From an uncultured Duncaniella sp. (lineage in GTDB: Bacteria > Bacteroidota > Bacteroidia > Bacteroidales > Muribaculaceae), in the NCBI GenBank assembly GCA_958352885.1, contig CATWQI010000010.1, positions 1 to 64,000 of the forward strand: DNA of 64,000 nucleotides, written 5' to 3'. The position numbers and the translations under genes are program-made. Each line of letters starts with the position of its first letter. Within the stretch, counting starts at the first letter, position 1. The notes beneath the pieces are model-generated. The model was not told the origin of the DNA. It searched no databases and saw only the letters and a program-made list of their open reading frames with translations. This document shows, piece after piece, positions 15,310-23,715 of this stretch.

Positions 15310-16614
15310 ATGAACATGGAAGATGTGAAATTGACTGCACGGTCATTGATGGACTTTCTGGATAAGAGTCCGGTGAATTTTCTTGCGGTACGTACCGTAA
15401 AGGAGGTCCTTGACTCAAATGGCTTTACCGGGCTTGACGCCCGCGAAAAATGGGAGCTTAAACCCGGCGGCAAATACTATATAACTAAAAATTCCAGTGC
15501 GATATTCGCCTTTGTTGTTGCCGAGGGTGATGCGGCTTCGGGATTCCGTATCATTTCAGCTCACAGTGATTCCCCTTGTCTCCGCATCAAGCCGAATGCC
15601 GAGATGCTTACCGAAGGCGGTGTGGTGAAGCTTAATGTGGAGGTGTATGGCGGTCCGATACTTTATACTTGGTTTGACCGTCCGCTTTCAGTGGCTGGGC
15701 GAGTGGTGCTTCGCAGTGACGACCCCCTTAATCCGAAGACTGAATTAGTGAAATTCGACCGCCCGCTGCTTACCATACCCCATCTTGCCATCCATTTCAA
15801 CCGGGCGGTCAACGAAGGAAATCCTCTTTCCAGGCAGAAGGATATGCTTCCTGTGCTTGCTATAGTTAAGGATGCCGCTGAGAAGGACAATATGCTCCTC
15901 GGGCTTGTAGCGGAGGCTCTCGGCTGCCGGATGGAGGATATACTGGACTTCGACCTTTCGCTCTATGACACCACACCTGCATGCCTGGTAGGGGTGCATG
16001 ATGACTTTGTCACCTCCGGACGCCTTGATGACCTGAGTATGGTCCACGCTGCGCTCACAGCTCTCATTGACAGCACCGGCACGGCACAGACCAAGGTAAT
16101 GGCTATATTCGACAATGAAGAGACAGGTTCGGGAACCAAACAAGGGGCAGCTTCCCCAGTCCTCGCTCAGTTGCTGCGCCGGGTGGTGGATTGTCTCGGC
16201 GGCAATGAGGAGGACTATATACGTAGCATAAACTCCTCATTCATGATTTCGGCGGATAATGCCCATGCCTTCCATCCCAACTACCCGGAGAAGTATGACC
16301 CGACGAGCCATCCCGTGCTCGGTGGCGGACCGGTGATAAAGATTAATGCCAACTGCAAGTATATGACTGATGCTGACTCGGCTGCCGTATTCCGTTCCAT
16401 ATGCGAGAAGGCGGGTGTGCCCTGCCAATACTTCGTGAATCACAGCGATGTGGCAGGCGGCTCCACGCTTGGCAATATACTTACATCACAGATTGACCTT
16501 CGTGGCGTGGATATGGGTGAACCTATCTGGGCTATGCACTCTATTAGGGAGACAGCGTCGCCTCTCGACCATGTGTATACCATAAAGGCATTTAGGACTT
16601 TCTTTGACTTATAG
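15310..16614 (+). CDS. M18 family aminopeptidase (aspartyl aminopeptidase type)
   Basis: A 434-residue cytosolic zinc exopeptidase that removes N-terminal residues, in characterised relatives mostly acidic ones. The dinuclear zinc ligands of clan MH are visible: His in IISAHSDSPCLRIKP, the Asp of the SGRLDDLSM segment, the catalytic Glu pair in FDNEETGSGTKQGA, and the late His of NHSDVAGGSTLGN. Length agrees with the family (about 430-480). ATG 15316 is an alternative start. It is expressed alone, with an unusual inverted repeat and a lone -7 box upstream and tandem hairpins downstream. Confidence 0.93.
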   Translation: MNMEDVKLTARSLMDFLDKSPVNFLAVRTVKEVLDSNGFTGLDAREKWELKPGGKYYITKNSSAIFAFVVAEGDAASGFRIISAHSDSPCLRIKPNAEMLTEGGVVKLNVEVYGGPILYTWFDRPLSVAGRVVLRSDDPLNPKTELVKFDRPLLTIPHLAIHFNRAVNEGNPLSRQKDMLPVLAIVKDAAEKDNMLLGLVAEALGCRMEDILDFDLSLYDTTPACLVGVHDDFVTSGRLDDLSMVHAALTALIDSTGTAQTKVMAIFDNEETGSGTKQGAASPVLAQLLRRVVDCLGGNEEDYIRSINSSFMISADNAHAFHPNYPEKYDPTSHPVLGGGPVIKINANCKYMTDADSAAVFRSICEKAGVPCQYFVNHSDVAGGSTLGNILTSQIDLRGVDMGEPIWAMHSIRETASPLDHVYTIKAFRTFFDL

Positions 16615-16620
16615 GAGTCA

Positions 16621-16649
16621 GGGTGTGTCACCCTGTTCCCATGGGAACA
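16621..16649 (+). terminator. Tandem small hairpins after the aminopeptidase gene
   Basis: GGGTG-TGT-CACCC (16621-16633) is followed at once by TGTTCCC-AT-GGGAACA (16634-16649... arms 34-40 and 43-49). A T-rich run lies about 15 nt further. Confidence 0.45.
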
Positions 16650-16742
16650 ATGTGTGCGGTCTGCGTTTTTTTACCCTTTCAGTAAACTAAACAGCGTCGG
16701 GAATGTTATTAAAATTAAAATAATATTTTCAACTGTTTAATT

Positions 16743-18050
16743 ATGAGAAAGAGTATTAAAGCGTGGACCGTACTCGCATTCTGTCTGTTCGGACTGGGTG
16801 CATCGGCTGAGTCGTCCACAGAAGCTATGCGTGACTCCCTTATCAACGACCATAAAATAGTATTCTTTGGCGAGGGCGCCAACCCGTCCTCTGACTCCAT
16901 ACGCAATGTAATCGAACATTTCTATTACGACCAGTTCCGTTCATTCCAGGATCCGGCAGCTCCCTATTTTCTCTTTATGAGCAGGGGTGCCGACCTTGCC
17001 ATGGGTGTTGGTGGCATGGTGAGGATGCGCGGTTACTTTGATTGGGCAGGTTCTGTGAACCAGCCCGGCTTTTCACCTTACTTTATTCCGGTGACCAAGG
17101 ATGCGCTGACACGTAACCGACTTGGAACTTCAGCTGCAGGCACTGCATTGTTTTTCAGGGTTATAGGACGAAACAAGCGTCTTGGAGACTACCAGCTCTA
17201 CATCGAAGGTAATTTTAATGGTTATGGCGGTAGTGATTTCCGCCTGAAGAAAGCATATGCCATAATCAATGACTGGACTATAGGTTATGCGGCATCGACC
17301 TTCGGCGACGGGGCTGCTGTTCCGCCGACCGTGGATTCCAATGGTCCGACAATGAAGATGGATGGCACAAGTGTACTCATAAGATACATGCATACGTTTA
17401 AAAAGAGCGGCATCGTGGTGGCGGCGTCGGTGGAAACTCCGTCTATGTCGATTCAGGAGGATGGCTCCAACACCGCCGCGCGAAGCCAATATATCCCGAA
17501 TCTGGCTGCTTTCGTGCAGTATGAATGGTCAAGCGACCAGCATATTCGCCTGGCAGGTATAGCCAGATTCCTTCCTTACAGGGATTTGTTGACAGGTAAG
17601 AATTATCAGCCGGTCGGTTACGGTGTCCAGTTGAGCACTGTGTTCAATATCGTTCCGCAGTTGAAGTTCTATGGCATAGTCAATGGCGGACGCTCGTACT
17701 CAAACTTTGGCGGAGACTTTCTGCTTGGAAAGTATGATCTCGTTGAGGATACTGAAACTCCCGGTAGGCTCAAAACGGTGCCTGGCTTCGGTTACGTGCT
17801 TGGTCTACAGTATAATTTCACACCCAATCTGTTCGTGTCAACCACATGGGGACAAGGACGTTATCTTCCCACACAGTTTGTGGAGCCGGGGAATTACAAG
17901 TACGGTCTTTACAGCGCCACCAACATATTCTGGAATGTGACTCCCCGTATCATGTTCGGTGCCGAGCTTGACCTCGGGAAGCGTCAGGATATGGATGGCC
18001 AGCACGGATGGGCGCGTCGTATAGGTGCGCTTGCCCAGTTCTCCTTCTGA
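16743..18050 (+). CDS. Outer membrane porin, DcaP-like
   Basis: 435 residues with a signal peptide (about 1-22, cleavage after GASA). Mature residues 23-60 look helical (possible coiled coil), then alternating beta strands run to the end with the terminal aromatic ALAQFSF typical of outer membrane barrels. The segment GGMVRMRGYFDWAGS, followed by NRLGTSAAGTALFFRV, matches the DcaP-like porin group (N-terminal helix plus 16-strand-like barrel). The transported solute is unknown. Single gene, convergent with the acetyltransferase operon; a long hairpin separates them. Confidence 0.78.
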   Translation: MRKSIKAWTVLAFCLFGLGASAESSTEAMRDSLINDHKIVFFGEGANPSSDSIRNVIEHFYYDQFRSFQDPAAPYFLFMSRGADLAMGVGGMVRMRGYFDWAGSVNQPGFSPYFIPVTKDALTRNRLGTSAAGTALFFRVIGRNKRLGDYQLYIEGNFNGYGGSDFRLKKAYAIINDWTIGYAASTFGDGAAVPPTVDSNGPTMKMDGTSVLIRYMHTFKKSGIVVAASVETPSMSIQEDGSNTAARSQYIPNLAAFVQYEWSSDQHIRLAGIARFLPYRDLLTGKNYQPVGYGVQLSTVFNIVPQLKFYGIVNGGRSYSNFGGDFLLGKYDLVEDTETPGRLKTVPGFGYVLGLQYNFTPNLFVSTTWGQGRYLPTQFVEPGNYKYGLYSATNIFWNVTPRIMFGAELDLGKRQDMDGQHGWARRIGALAQFSF

Positions 18051-18111
18051 GCCGGAACCGGTTCAGTGGCTTCCTCCCCTGAAACGTTATTTGTTTAAAT
18101 AGAGATTTTGT

Positions 18112-18150
18112 ATCGGTGTCCGTCCAGACTGCCATTGGACGGATGCCGAT
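18112..18150. terminator. Hairpin between porin and acetyltransferase genes
   Basis: ATCGG-TG-TCCGTCCA (18112-18126) pairs with TGGACGGA-TG-CCGAT (18136-18150) with one internal TG/TG mismatch. It lies between two convergent genes. Confidence 0.6.
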
Positions 18151-18167
18151 TTGTATGCAAGTGAGTG

Positions 18168-18695
18168 TCAGAGCAGAGGAAGCTGATAGTCCACCACATC
18201 GAGCATTATGCCGAACTTGCGTCCTACACGGTGGAAATGTGACACTCTGGTGAAACCAAGCCGTTCGTGCAGACGGCAGCTTGCGTGATTGCCGTATGTT
18301 ATGCAGGCTATTAGATTGTCCACGCCTCTGGAGCGGCACTCCTTGATGAGTGCTTTCATCAGTTGTGCTCCTATGCCTGAGCCCGTGTGGGATGGATGCA
18401 GATATACCGTGCTTTCAAGCGTTCCTGCGTATGCTGCCCGTTCTTTCCATGGGTGAGCGTAGCAGTATCCTTCAATCACGCCTTGGGAGCTGATGCTTAC
18501 GAGGTATGGATATCGGGAGGCGATATGCTCGATGCGTGATGACATTTCATCGACTGTAAGAGGAGCTGTCTCGAATGAGATTACGGTTTCTCTCACATAA
18601 TGGTTGTATATGTCGGTGATTGCCGCATAGTCGGCAGGGATGACAGGACGGATTATTGACGATGGTAGCATCTGGGCGTCTATTGGTGGCTTCAT
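18168..18695 (-). CDS. GNAT N-acetyltransferase, phosphinothricin acetyltransferase-like
   Basis: 175 residues of GNAT fold. Visible: the IRPVIPADYAAITDIYNHYV start typical of PAT/YncA-type enzymes, the FET segment that helps bind the substrate, the GYCYAHPWKERAAY strand, and the acetyl-CoA motif A (HPSHTGSGIGAQLMKALI, a Q/R-x-x-G-x-G/A variant). Relatives acetylate phosphinothricin, methionine sulfone or other small amines; the real substrate is not predictable. MLPSSIIRP at 18671 is a possible alternative start. It is the last gene of a three-gene operon (10 nt after the phosphoesterase). Confidence 0.85.
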   Translation of the reverse strand: MKPPIDAQMLPSSIIRPVIPADYAAITDIYNHYVRETVISFETAPLTVDEMSSRIEHIASRYPYLVSISSQGVIEGYCYAHPWKERAAYAGTLESTVYLHPSHTGSGIGAQLMKALIKECRSRGVDNLIACITYGNHASCRLHERLGFTRVSHFHRVGRKFGIMLDVVDYQLPLL

Positions 18696-18705
18696 TAATG
18701 TTGAA

Positions 18706-19209
18706 TCAGATTTTTGCTTTGCCGAGTTCGATTACTTCAAGTGACGAGGCTTCGCCACCGTCGAGAACAAGACGTATGAGCGTGCGCTCCCGCTGCCATC
18801 CGTGGTAGCCGGCTGCACCGGGGTTTATGTGCAGCAACCCGAGCTGTGGGTCAGGCATAACCTTGAGTATGTGTGAATGCCCGCAGACCATCAGGCTGAT
18901 ATGGTTTTCAATAAGCGATTGCTTTACTCCCGGAGCATATTTGCCGGGATAACCTCCTATGTGCGTCAGCCATACGTTGAACCCCTCGATAGTGAAGTTT
19001 TCCACTTCCCTGCACCTGCGGCACACGTCGCCATGATCGATGTTTCCTCTTACGGCCCTTACCATTGGGGCTATCTCTTCAAGCCGGCGGACAATATCGA
19101 TGTCACCTATGTCGCCGGCGTGCCATATTTCGTCGCAGTCTCTGAAGTGGACGGCGTATCGGTCGTCCCAGCATGAGTGAGTGTCGGAGAGGATGCCTAT
19201 GCGTTTCAT
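18706..19209 (-). CDS. YfcE/MJ0936-type metallophosphoesterase
   Basis: 167 residues of calcineurin-like phosphoesterase fold. Metal-binding motifs are in order: D-T-H in GILSDTHS, GD in IWHAGDIGD, GNID in VRAVRGNIDHGD, then THIGGYPGKY, GHSH in MVCGHSHI and the late HINPGAAG. This matches the small YfcE group of phosphodiesterases with two metal ions. The natural substrate is unknown. It lies between the glycosidase-like lipoprotein gene (13 nt) and the acetyltransferase gene (10 nt), so it is co-transcribed with both, although no shared pathway is obvious. Confidence 0.9.
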   Translation of the reverse strand: MKRIGILSDTHSCWDDRYAVHFRDCDEIWHAGDIGDIDIVRRLEEIAPMVRAVRGNIDHGDVCRRCREVENFTIEGFNVWLTHIGGYPGKYAPGVKQSLIENHISLMVCGHSHILKVMPDPQLGLLHINPGAAGYHGWQRERTLIRLVLDGGEASSLEVIELGKAKI

Positions 19210-19222
19210 TTGTAGTGGGATA

Positions 19223-21244
19223 TCAGTTCTTTTTCAGAAGTGTGATTTTGTTGAGGAGTATTGTGGTATCGATGTATGTCAGGGCAAATTGGTTTGACCC
19301 GGCATTGAGCTTTACCGTCATTGTGTTGGAGGGATGGACTGTAACCCAGTCTCCCTGTCTGACAGAAGGGCACACGAGCACTCCGCTGTAATCGCCGTTT
19401 ACAGTCAGCGTGCGCATACCCGTGCTGCCGGTTCCGTTGGAGTATCCTATGTTAATGAAGTATTCACCTGGCTCGGGTACATTTGCGTAAAATGTCAGCC
19501 GTGTGTTATGTCGGGCTGCAAGTTCGATGTATTGGCTTGCGGTCTCGCGATGAGGGATTAGGTGCATGGGGGTGCGCCGTGGGGTTATGGTGGATGCCGG
19601 AATGTTGATGAGCGTTGAGCCCGGGGCTATGGCATGGCTCTGCGGGGAGAAGCCTATGTATTCCTCCTCGGCTATAGGAACAATATCGATTATTGTTGGC
19701 TCGGTAGGCAGGTATGTGTAGTTGTCCACCTGTATTTCCTCGAGGAAAGTTCCGTTGAGGTATATGCCGTAGCTGTAACCTTTCACGAAGTTCAGGATAT
19801 GGGCCTCGGTAGGGGTGTTCCACCTTATCTTGGGTACCTGTGGGAGCGTTGTTTCATGGGCGGTTGTGATGCCGGCGGCTGGAATGTCATTGCCTGTGAG
19901 CGTTATTTCCACTGTGTGCTTGCCTGTAATGTCGGCAGGGATGATATGGGAGGAGCTGCTGATTGAGTCAATCAGGAATGCAGCTACCTTGTCACCTGTT
20001 CCCTGCAGGGCTATGGTGAGGTCGGCGTTACGGTAGTGGAAATGGCTGAGGGTCTTTCGCCCGTCGAACTGTCGCGGTACCAGCGGCGCTAATTTTATTC
20101 CTTCCGGCGTGAATTTCATGCCGAAAAATGCTTTGAGTATCATTGCCTGCCATTGAGTGGGGGCAGTGTGATCGATGGCTATGTTCCATAGCATTCCTGT
20201 GGCTGCGCGCATCGCATCTATATTACGTGCTTTGGCAGCACTTATTCCCCATAGGGCTTGTATGGTGGGATCGGGTTGCATCCCGGCGTTGATAGTTGGG
20301 AAAGTCTGGGGGACTCCGGCGGGGAGCACAGGTGATCGGGATATGATGGATTGCGCCATCTCAGGGGTGGCAATGTCGAAGAGGATACACAGCGCATTTG
20401 CGGTATTGTCGGTGGAGTGGGATAATATCGGGTAATAGTTGCCGTAGAGATACTCGCCGTAATATCCGAGGTTAGGTATCCAGAGGAGGTCGTTTAATGT
20501 GTTGCGGATAGCGGTGGATATGGTCCTATGCTCTGACTCCTCTTTTAGGCTGAGAGCCTTTGCCATTTCTGACGCTATCTCGTAGGACTCTGCGTAGAGT
20601 GCGTTGACTCCCGTCGATATAGTCTGGAAACGGTCTATGCTCTCCATCCATTCTGGATAGAAATCGCTCGCAGGGGTGAAATATTCAGGAGCGCCGCACA
20701 TGAGCGGTGGCTGTGATGACCGTTTGACTCTGTATTCGTTCCGTAACGAGGTGTTTATCACTCCGTATGCCTCCCGAAGCCATTTTTTGTCGCCGGTTAC
20801 GCAGTATACTTCCCATGCCGCAGCAGCCCATGCCGCATTGTCGGCTGTAAGAGGGTAGCCGGGATTGGAGATCTTCCCTTTGCTTACCATTTCGCGCAGA
20901 GCTTCCATGGATTCCTGCGGATGGAGTGCGGCTTGTGAAAGATATATGTCCATGGGGGTCATGAACGGGACCTCCTGCATGGATTTGTTGAACATGGCAT
21001 CGGCCATCAGCTGTGAGGAGGTATAGACAGGTTCGTCTGCCGGGATGCTGTCTGTCTCCCAGGCATGTGTGATTTCGGTGGAGGATACAGCGCGGAATAT
21101 CTTGTCACCGCGTACAATACTGTCTGTATACACTTCAAACAGGTCGCAGTCATACAACGTATCCTTCAGCGGGAGGGGACGGTGGCAGCCGGTGGCGATG
21201 ATTACCATGACAGCGATTGCGGTTATGAGGTGTATACGTGGCAT
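19223..21244 (-). CDS. Six-hairpin glycosidase-like lipoprotein
   Basis: 673 residues. The N-terminus is a lipoprotein signal ending I-A-T-G-C (Cys near residue 20). Residues about 70-400 form an alpha/alpha barrel-like domain of the six-hairpin glycosidase type: repeated helical segments with PLTADNAAWAAAAWEVY, SRSPVLPAGVPQTFPTI and the late HTAPTQWQAMILKAFFGM. Residues about 400-520 are beta-rich, and 550-673 resemble a carbohydrate-binding jelly roll with GEYFINIGYSNGTG and a C-terminal beta strand. It is probably a surface or periplasmic carbohydrate-acting protein. Catalytic residues and substrate could not be assigned. First gene of a three-gene operon. Confidence 0.65.
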   Translation of the reverse strand: MPRIHLITAIAVMVIIATGCHRPLPLKDTLYDCDLFEVYTDSIVRGDKIFRAVSSTEITHAWETDSIPADEPVYTSSQLMADAMFNKSMQEVPFMTPMDIYLSQAALHPQESMEALREMVSKGKISNPGYPLTADNAAWAAAAWEVYCVTGDKKWLREAYGVINTSLRNEYRVKRSSQPPLMCGAPEYFTPASDFYPEWMESIDRFQTISTGVNALYAESYEIASEMAKALSLKEESEHRTISTAIRNTLNDLLWIPNLGYYGEYLYGNYYPILSHSTDNTANALCILFDIATPEMAQSIISRSPVLPAGVPQTFPTINAGMQPDPTIQALWGISAAKARNIDAMRAATGMLWNIAIDHTAPTQWQAMILKAFFGMKFTPEGIKLAPLVPRQFDGRKTLSHFHYRNADLTIALQGTGDKVAAFLIDSISSSSHIIPADITGKHTVEITLTGNDIPAAGITTAHETTLPQVPKIRWNTPTEAHILNFVKGYSYGIYLNGTFLEEIQVDNYTYLPTEPTIIDIVPIAEEEYIGFSPQSHAIAPGSTLINIPASTITPRRTPMHLIPHRETASQYIELAARHNTRLTFYANVPEPGEYFINIGYSNGTGSTGMRTLTVNGDYSGVLVCPSVRQGDWVTVHPSNTMTVKLNAGSNQFALTYIDTTILLNKITLLKKN

Positions 21245-21253
21245 ATATTATAT

Positions 21254-21303
21254 AACAACGGCGACAGGGATTCTGTCAGATAGAATCCTCATCGCCATTT
21301 GTT
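21254..21303 (-). terminator. Long hairpin between rpsU and the glycosidase-like gene
   Basis: Nested arms: AACAA/TTGTT, GGCGA/TCGCC and GGATTCT/AGAATCC within 21254-21303. It is the probable rpsU terminator, but it ends only about 10 nt before the next ATG, so it could also affect translation of that gene. Confidence 0.55.
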
Positions 21304-21398
21304 GCGTTTATCTTTTTATCAAATAAATTCAGGTGTTTCCGGGGGTAAATCAAGCCTCCTTTCTATTGGTTGGTAACTGAATAGACAGAGATGGGAGA

Positions 21399-21590
21399 TT
21401 ATTCCTCGTTAGCGCGGAGATTCTGAACGTAAACGGCCTTCATCATCTTCTTGCGGTTGGTCACTGAGGGCTTTTCAAATGCCTGACGTGAACGGAGCTC
21501 GCGTACGATGCCGGTCTTTTCGAATTTACGCTTGAATTTCTTCAGTGCCTTCTCGATGTTCTCACCTTCTTTTACTTGTACGATAATCAT
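21399..21590 (-). CDS. rpsU: 30S ribosomal protein S21
   Basis: 63-residue basic small-subunit protein near the anti-Shine-Dalgarno end of 16S rRNA. Typical start MIIVQVKEGENIEKALKKFK, then the GIVRELRSRQAFEKPS segment and a short basic tail. Length is normal for Bacteroidota S21. In this phylum S21 helps mask the anti-SD, in keeping with the scarcity of SD sequences seen here (family knowledge). Its own promoter lies 48 nt upstream. Confidence 0.95.
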   Translation of the reverse strand: MIIVQVKEGENIEKALKKFKRKFEKTGIVRELRSRQAFEKPSVTNRKKMMKAVYVQNLRANEE

Positions 21591-21637
21591 TTTGTTTCTT
21601 TTGATTTAAAATCTGTTAAGTGAATAATTTAGCGGGG

Positions 21638-21668
21638 CAAAATTACAAATTCTTTCCCATTCCACAAA
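21638..21668 (-). promoter_or_regulatory. Promoter of rpsU
   Basis: Minus-strand TTTG (21668-21665), 19-nt spacer, TAATTTTG (21645-21638). Confidence 0.75.
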
Positions 21669-21862
21669 ATATTTCATGAAAATTTGATTCTCCACAGCCC
21701 ATTATCTGTAATTTCCATGGCTTTGGAGTCCCGTTTTAGCTAAGTGGGTGTTTAATACGGATGAAAAGCCAAAGTAATACGCCGGGTTTCGTCATTGGTG
21801 GAGGTTGTTCCGCTGACTCGGTTGTTAAGTCGTGGCGGCAATGTGGAGGGGATATAATGATT

Positions 21863-21895
21863 AACGGTTTGGCGTCTTCACGACGACAAACCGTT
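21863..21895 (-). terminator. Hairpin downstream of tRNA-Met
   Basis: AACGGTTTG (21863-21871) pairs with CAAACCGTT (21887-21895); an inner CGTC/GACG extends the stem. No clear U-run. Confidence 0.45.
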
Positions 21896-21927
21896 CCTTG
21901 TTTAATGCTTTAACATTATTGCCTTTG

Positions 21928-22001
21928 TAGCGAGACCGAGAATTGAACTCGGGACCTCCGGGTTATGAATCCGACGCTCTAACCAACTGAGCTATCTCGC
22001 C
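21928..22001 (-). tRNA. tRNA-Met (anticodon CAT)
   Basis: 74 nt folds as a full cloverleaf: acceptor GGCGAGA/TCTCGCT, D arm GCTC/GAGC, anticodon loop TTCATAA, T arm CCGAG/CTCGG with TTCAATT loop, discriminator A, no encoded CCA. The acceptor lacks the initiator features, so it is elongator Met; a lysidine-modified tRNA-Ile with CAT cannot be excluded. Base pair 31-39 is A-C, a mismatch at the top of the anticodon stem. Confidence 0.92.
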
Positions 22002-22022
22002 ATGCCTTGAGTTTTGCGAGGG

Positions 22023-22053
22023 CAAAGGTAGAAAGTTTTTTTGAATCGGCAAA
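22023..22053 (-). promoter_or_regulatory. Promoter of tRNA-Met
   Basis: Minus-strand TTTG (22053-22050), 19-nt spacer, TACCTTTG (22030-22023), about 21 nt before the tRNA 5' end. Confidence 0.75.
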
Positions 22054-22092
22054 ATTTTTAATGAAATTTTTATCGTTTTGTTGTTATTTGGC

Positions 22093-22123
22093 TTGGTATT
22101 TTACCCATCATATATTAATTTTG
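22093..22123 (+). promoter_or_regulatory. Promoter of the S24 regulator gene, almost no leader
   Basis: TTG (22093-22095), 20-nt spacer, TAATTTTG (22116-22123). The ATG at 22132 lies only 8 nt beyond the -7 box, so the transcript would be leaderless or nearly so. Confidence 0.65.
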
Positions 22124-22131
22124 TGGTCGTT

Positions 22132-22803
22132 ATGACAACTATACCAGACCGATTACGACATATCATGCAGCTGAAACGCATGACACAGCGACAGATGGCG
22201 CAGTTACTGCGGATAGACCCGTCCAATCTTTCAAAGGTGATGAACGGAAAACTACCGTTTACCGAAGGTCTTGTCAACCGCATAGTTGTTGACCTCGGGA
22301 TATCCAAGAGCTGGCTGCGTGACGGTGTGGGTGTGCCTTATGAGAAACAGTCGTCGGCTCGTGATATCCTTTTGCCGGAACCGATAAAGGCTGTTGCCGT
22401 ACCGCAGGGCACACCGGTCTATGATATCGATGTGACTGCCGGATGCCGTAGCCTGAGTTCTCTTTTCGGTGAAATCAATCCGGTTGGAACCATTGATATA
22501 CCCGGTATCTCAGCCGGTGCGCATATTGTGAAGGTCAGGGGCGACAGTATGAGTCCGCGCATAAGTAATGGCGGATATGTGGCTATCAGACCTATCCGTG
22601 ATTTGAGGAATATATTCTGGGGACAGATATATGTGGTGGAGCTTGAGGAGTTCCGCCTGGTCAAATATCTGCGTCGCCATAGTGATGTGTCGATGGTGAT
22701 ACTTCACAGCGACAATCCAGAATATGACGATATGGAGGTGCTCCGTTCCGACATAAAGGCGCTCTATCTGGTAGAGGCGATAGTCAATTGCGAGGTCAGC
22801 TGA
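22132..22803 (+). CDS. XRE-type HTH / S24 peptidase regulator, LexA-like
   Basis: 223 residues from ATG 22132; a longer reading from 22078 would run through the promoter. Residues 1-65 are a helix-turn-helix of the XRE type (MTQRQMAQLLRIDPSNLSKV). Residues 95-215 are an S24 autopeptidase: cleavage site Ala103-Gly104 in DVTAGC, Ser139 in VRGDSMSPR and Lys178 in FRLVKYLRR form the Ser-Lys dyad. It should repress targets until self-cleavage, as in LexA and CI (family knowledge); targets are unknown. Its 3' end overlaps the convergent last fimbrillin gene by 40 nt, so the fimbrial operon is a candidate regulatory partner. Confidence 0.88.
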   Translation: MTTIPDRLRHIMQLKRMTQRQMAQLLRIDPSNLSKVMNGKLPFTEGLVNRIVVDLGISKSWLRDGVGVPYEKQSSARDILLPEPIKAVAVPQGTPVYDIDVTAGCRSLSSLFGEINPVGTIDIPGISAGAHIVKVRGDSMSPRISNGGYVAIRPIRDLRNIFWGQIYVVELEEFRLVKYLRRHSDVSMVILHSDNPEYDDMEVLRSDIKALYLVEAIVNCEVS

Positions 22804-23714
22804 GAGGCGCTTTCCTCCGTTGGGAGATTAATGTTGATGGTGGTTATTGCTCCGCTCATAAGTGACTGGTATGCAAAGCTGTTTTTCAGTATTGTGCCGT
22901 CTCGCAGTTGTACTATTATGGATGCGTCTTCCGGAGTGGGTTGTTGAGGGATTATCATCAGTGTTTGGTCATCCCCCATTACTCCGTTTTCCGGAACCAG
23001 TACTGTATAGGAAGTCAGCATGGCTTCCCCTGTGTTGTCTTTGTTGCGATAGTCCCAGTAATATCCGTTGGGGTTGAAACCGCTTTCTCCATACAGCCAT
23101 TTCAGTGAAATTGAATAGACCGATGTTGGGTCTCCGTTTATTACGAACCTGACATTTGCCAGTATGTGTGAGAATGACAGATACACTTTCTTTTCAGGTG
23201 AATCAGTATAGTTGAGTATTTGGTTGTCATAGGCGAATACTATGTCGTGCTGGTTCTCAGCTTCCGAAGGCGGAGTGTAGAAGAATCTTATCTGGTCAGG
23301 GTGGGTGTGTGGCAACGAGGCTGTCTCCCAGCCTTCTATATCAAGTGGCGCATAGGCAAAGAAGCTTAGGGCCTTGTTCTTGCCGGGCCAATAGTACGGG
23401 GTGCTTGTGCTCCAGCTCATATCATCGTTCTTGGATACTATTTCATCTTCTATTTCGTAGTATTCAAATTCGTAGCCGTTTCCATTGTCGACCCACAGAG
23501 GTGCGAACAGACGTAATGATGTTATGTCCGACGGATAAGAAATGGTTGGGCCACGTCCGTTGCCGGCTGCCTCAAGCGGTATGGTTGATACGCCGAAGGA
23601 GATAGGTGTCGTAGTCCCTTCGTCGGGAATCTCCGGACTGTCAGTGCTGTCGGGTGAGCATGATGCCAATAAGACGACAGCCGATATGAGATATGGCGTG
23701 AAGTGTATACGCAT
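22764..23714 (-). CDS. Fimbrillin family lipoprotein (fourth gene of fimbrial operon)
   Basis: 316 residues. Lipoprotein signal ending L-L-A-S-C, then the fimbrillin/Mfa-like pattern: ISFGVSTIP, a strand-rich N-terminal domain with a TPYYWPGKNKALSFFAYAP segment, a middle DIVFAYDNQI, and LSFSHILANVRFVINGD, the hallmark helix-strand of the family. It is the last of three fimbrillin-like genes after a DUF5119 gene, with a 1-nt gap to the gene before it, so translational coupling is likely. Probably a tip or accessory pilin, or a major subunit; which one cannot be told. Its 3' end overlaps the S24 regulator gene. Confidence 0.82.
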   Translation of the reverse strand: MRIHFTPYLISAVVLLASCSPDSTDSPEIPDEGTTTPISFGVSTIPLEAAGNGRGPTISYPSDITSLRLFAPLWVDNGNGYEFEYYEIEDEIVSKNDDMSWSTSTPYYWPGKNKALSFFAYAPLDIEGWETASLPHTHPDQIRFFYTPPSEAENQHDIVFAYDNQILNYTDSPEKKVYLSFSHILANVRFVINGDPTSVYSISLKWLYGESGFNPNGYYWDYRNKDNTGEAMLTSYTVLVPENGVMGDDQTLMIIPQQPTPEDASIIVQLRDGTILKNSFAYQSLMSGAITTININLPTEESASQLTSQLTIASTR

Positions 23715-23715
23715 G

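Larger units (their letters stand above)
21591..21927. other. Intergenic region between rpsU and tRNA-Met
   Basis: 337 nt. It holds the rpsU promoter (21638-21668) and a hairpin behind the tRNA (21863-21895). The middle (about 21670-21860) has no gene, repeat or RNA that I can support. Confidence 0.55.
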
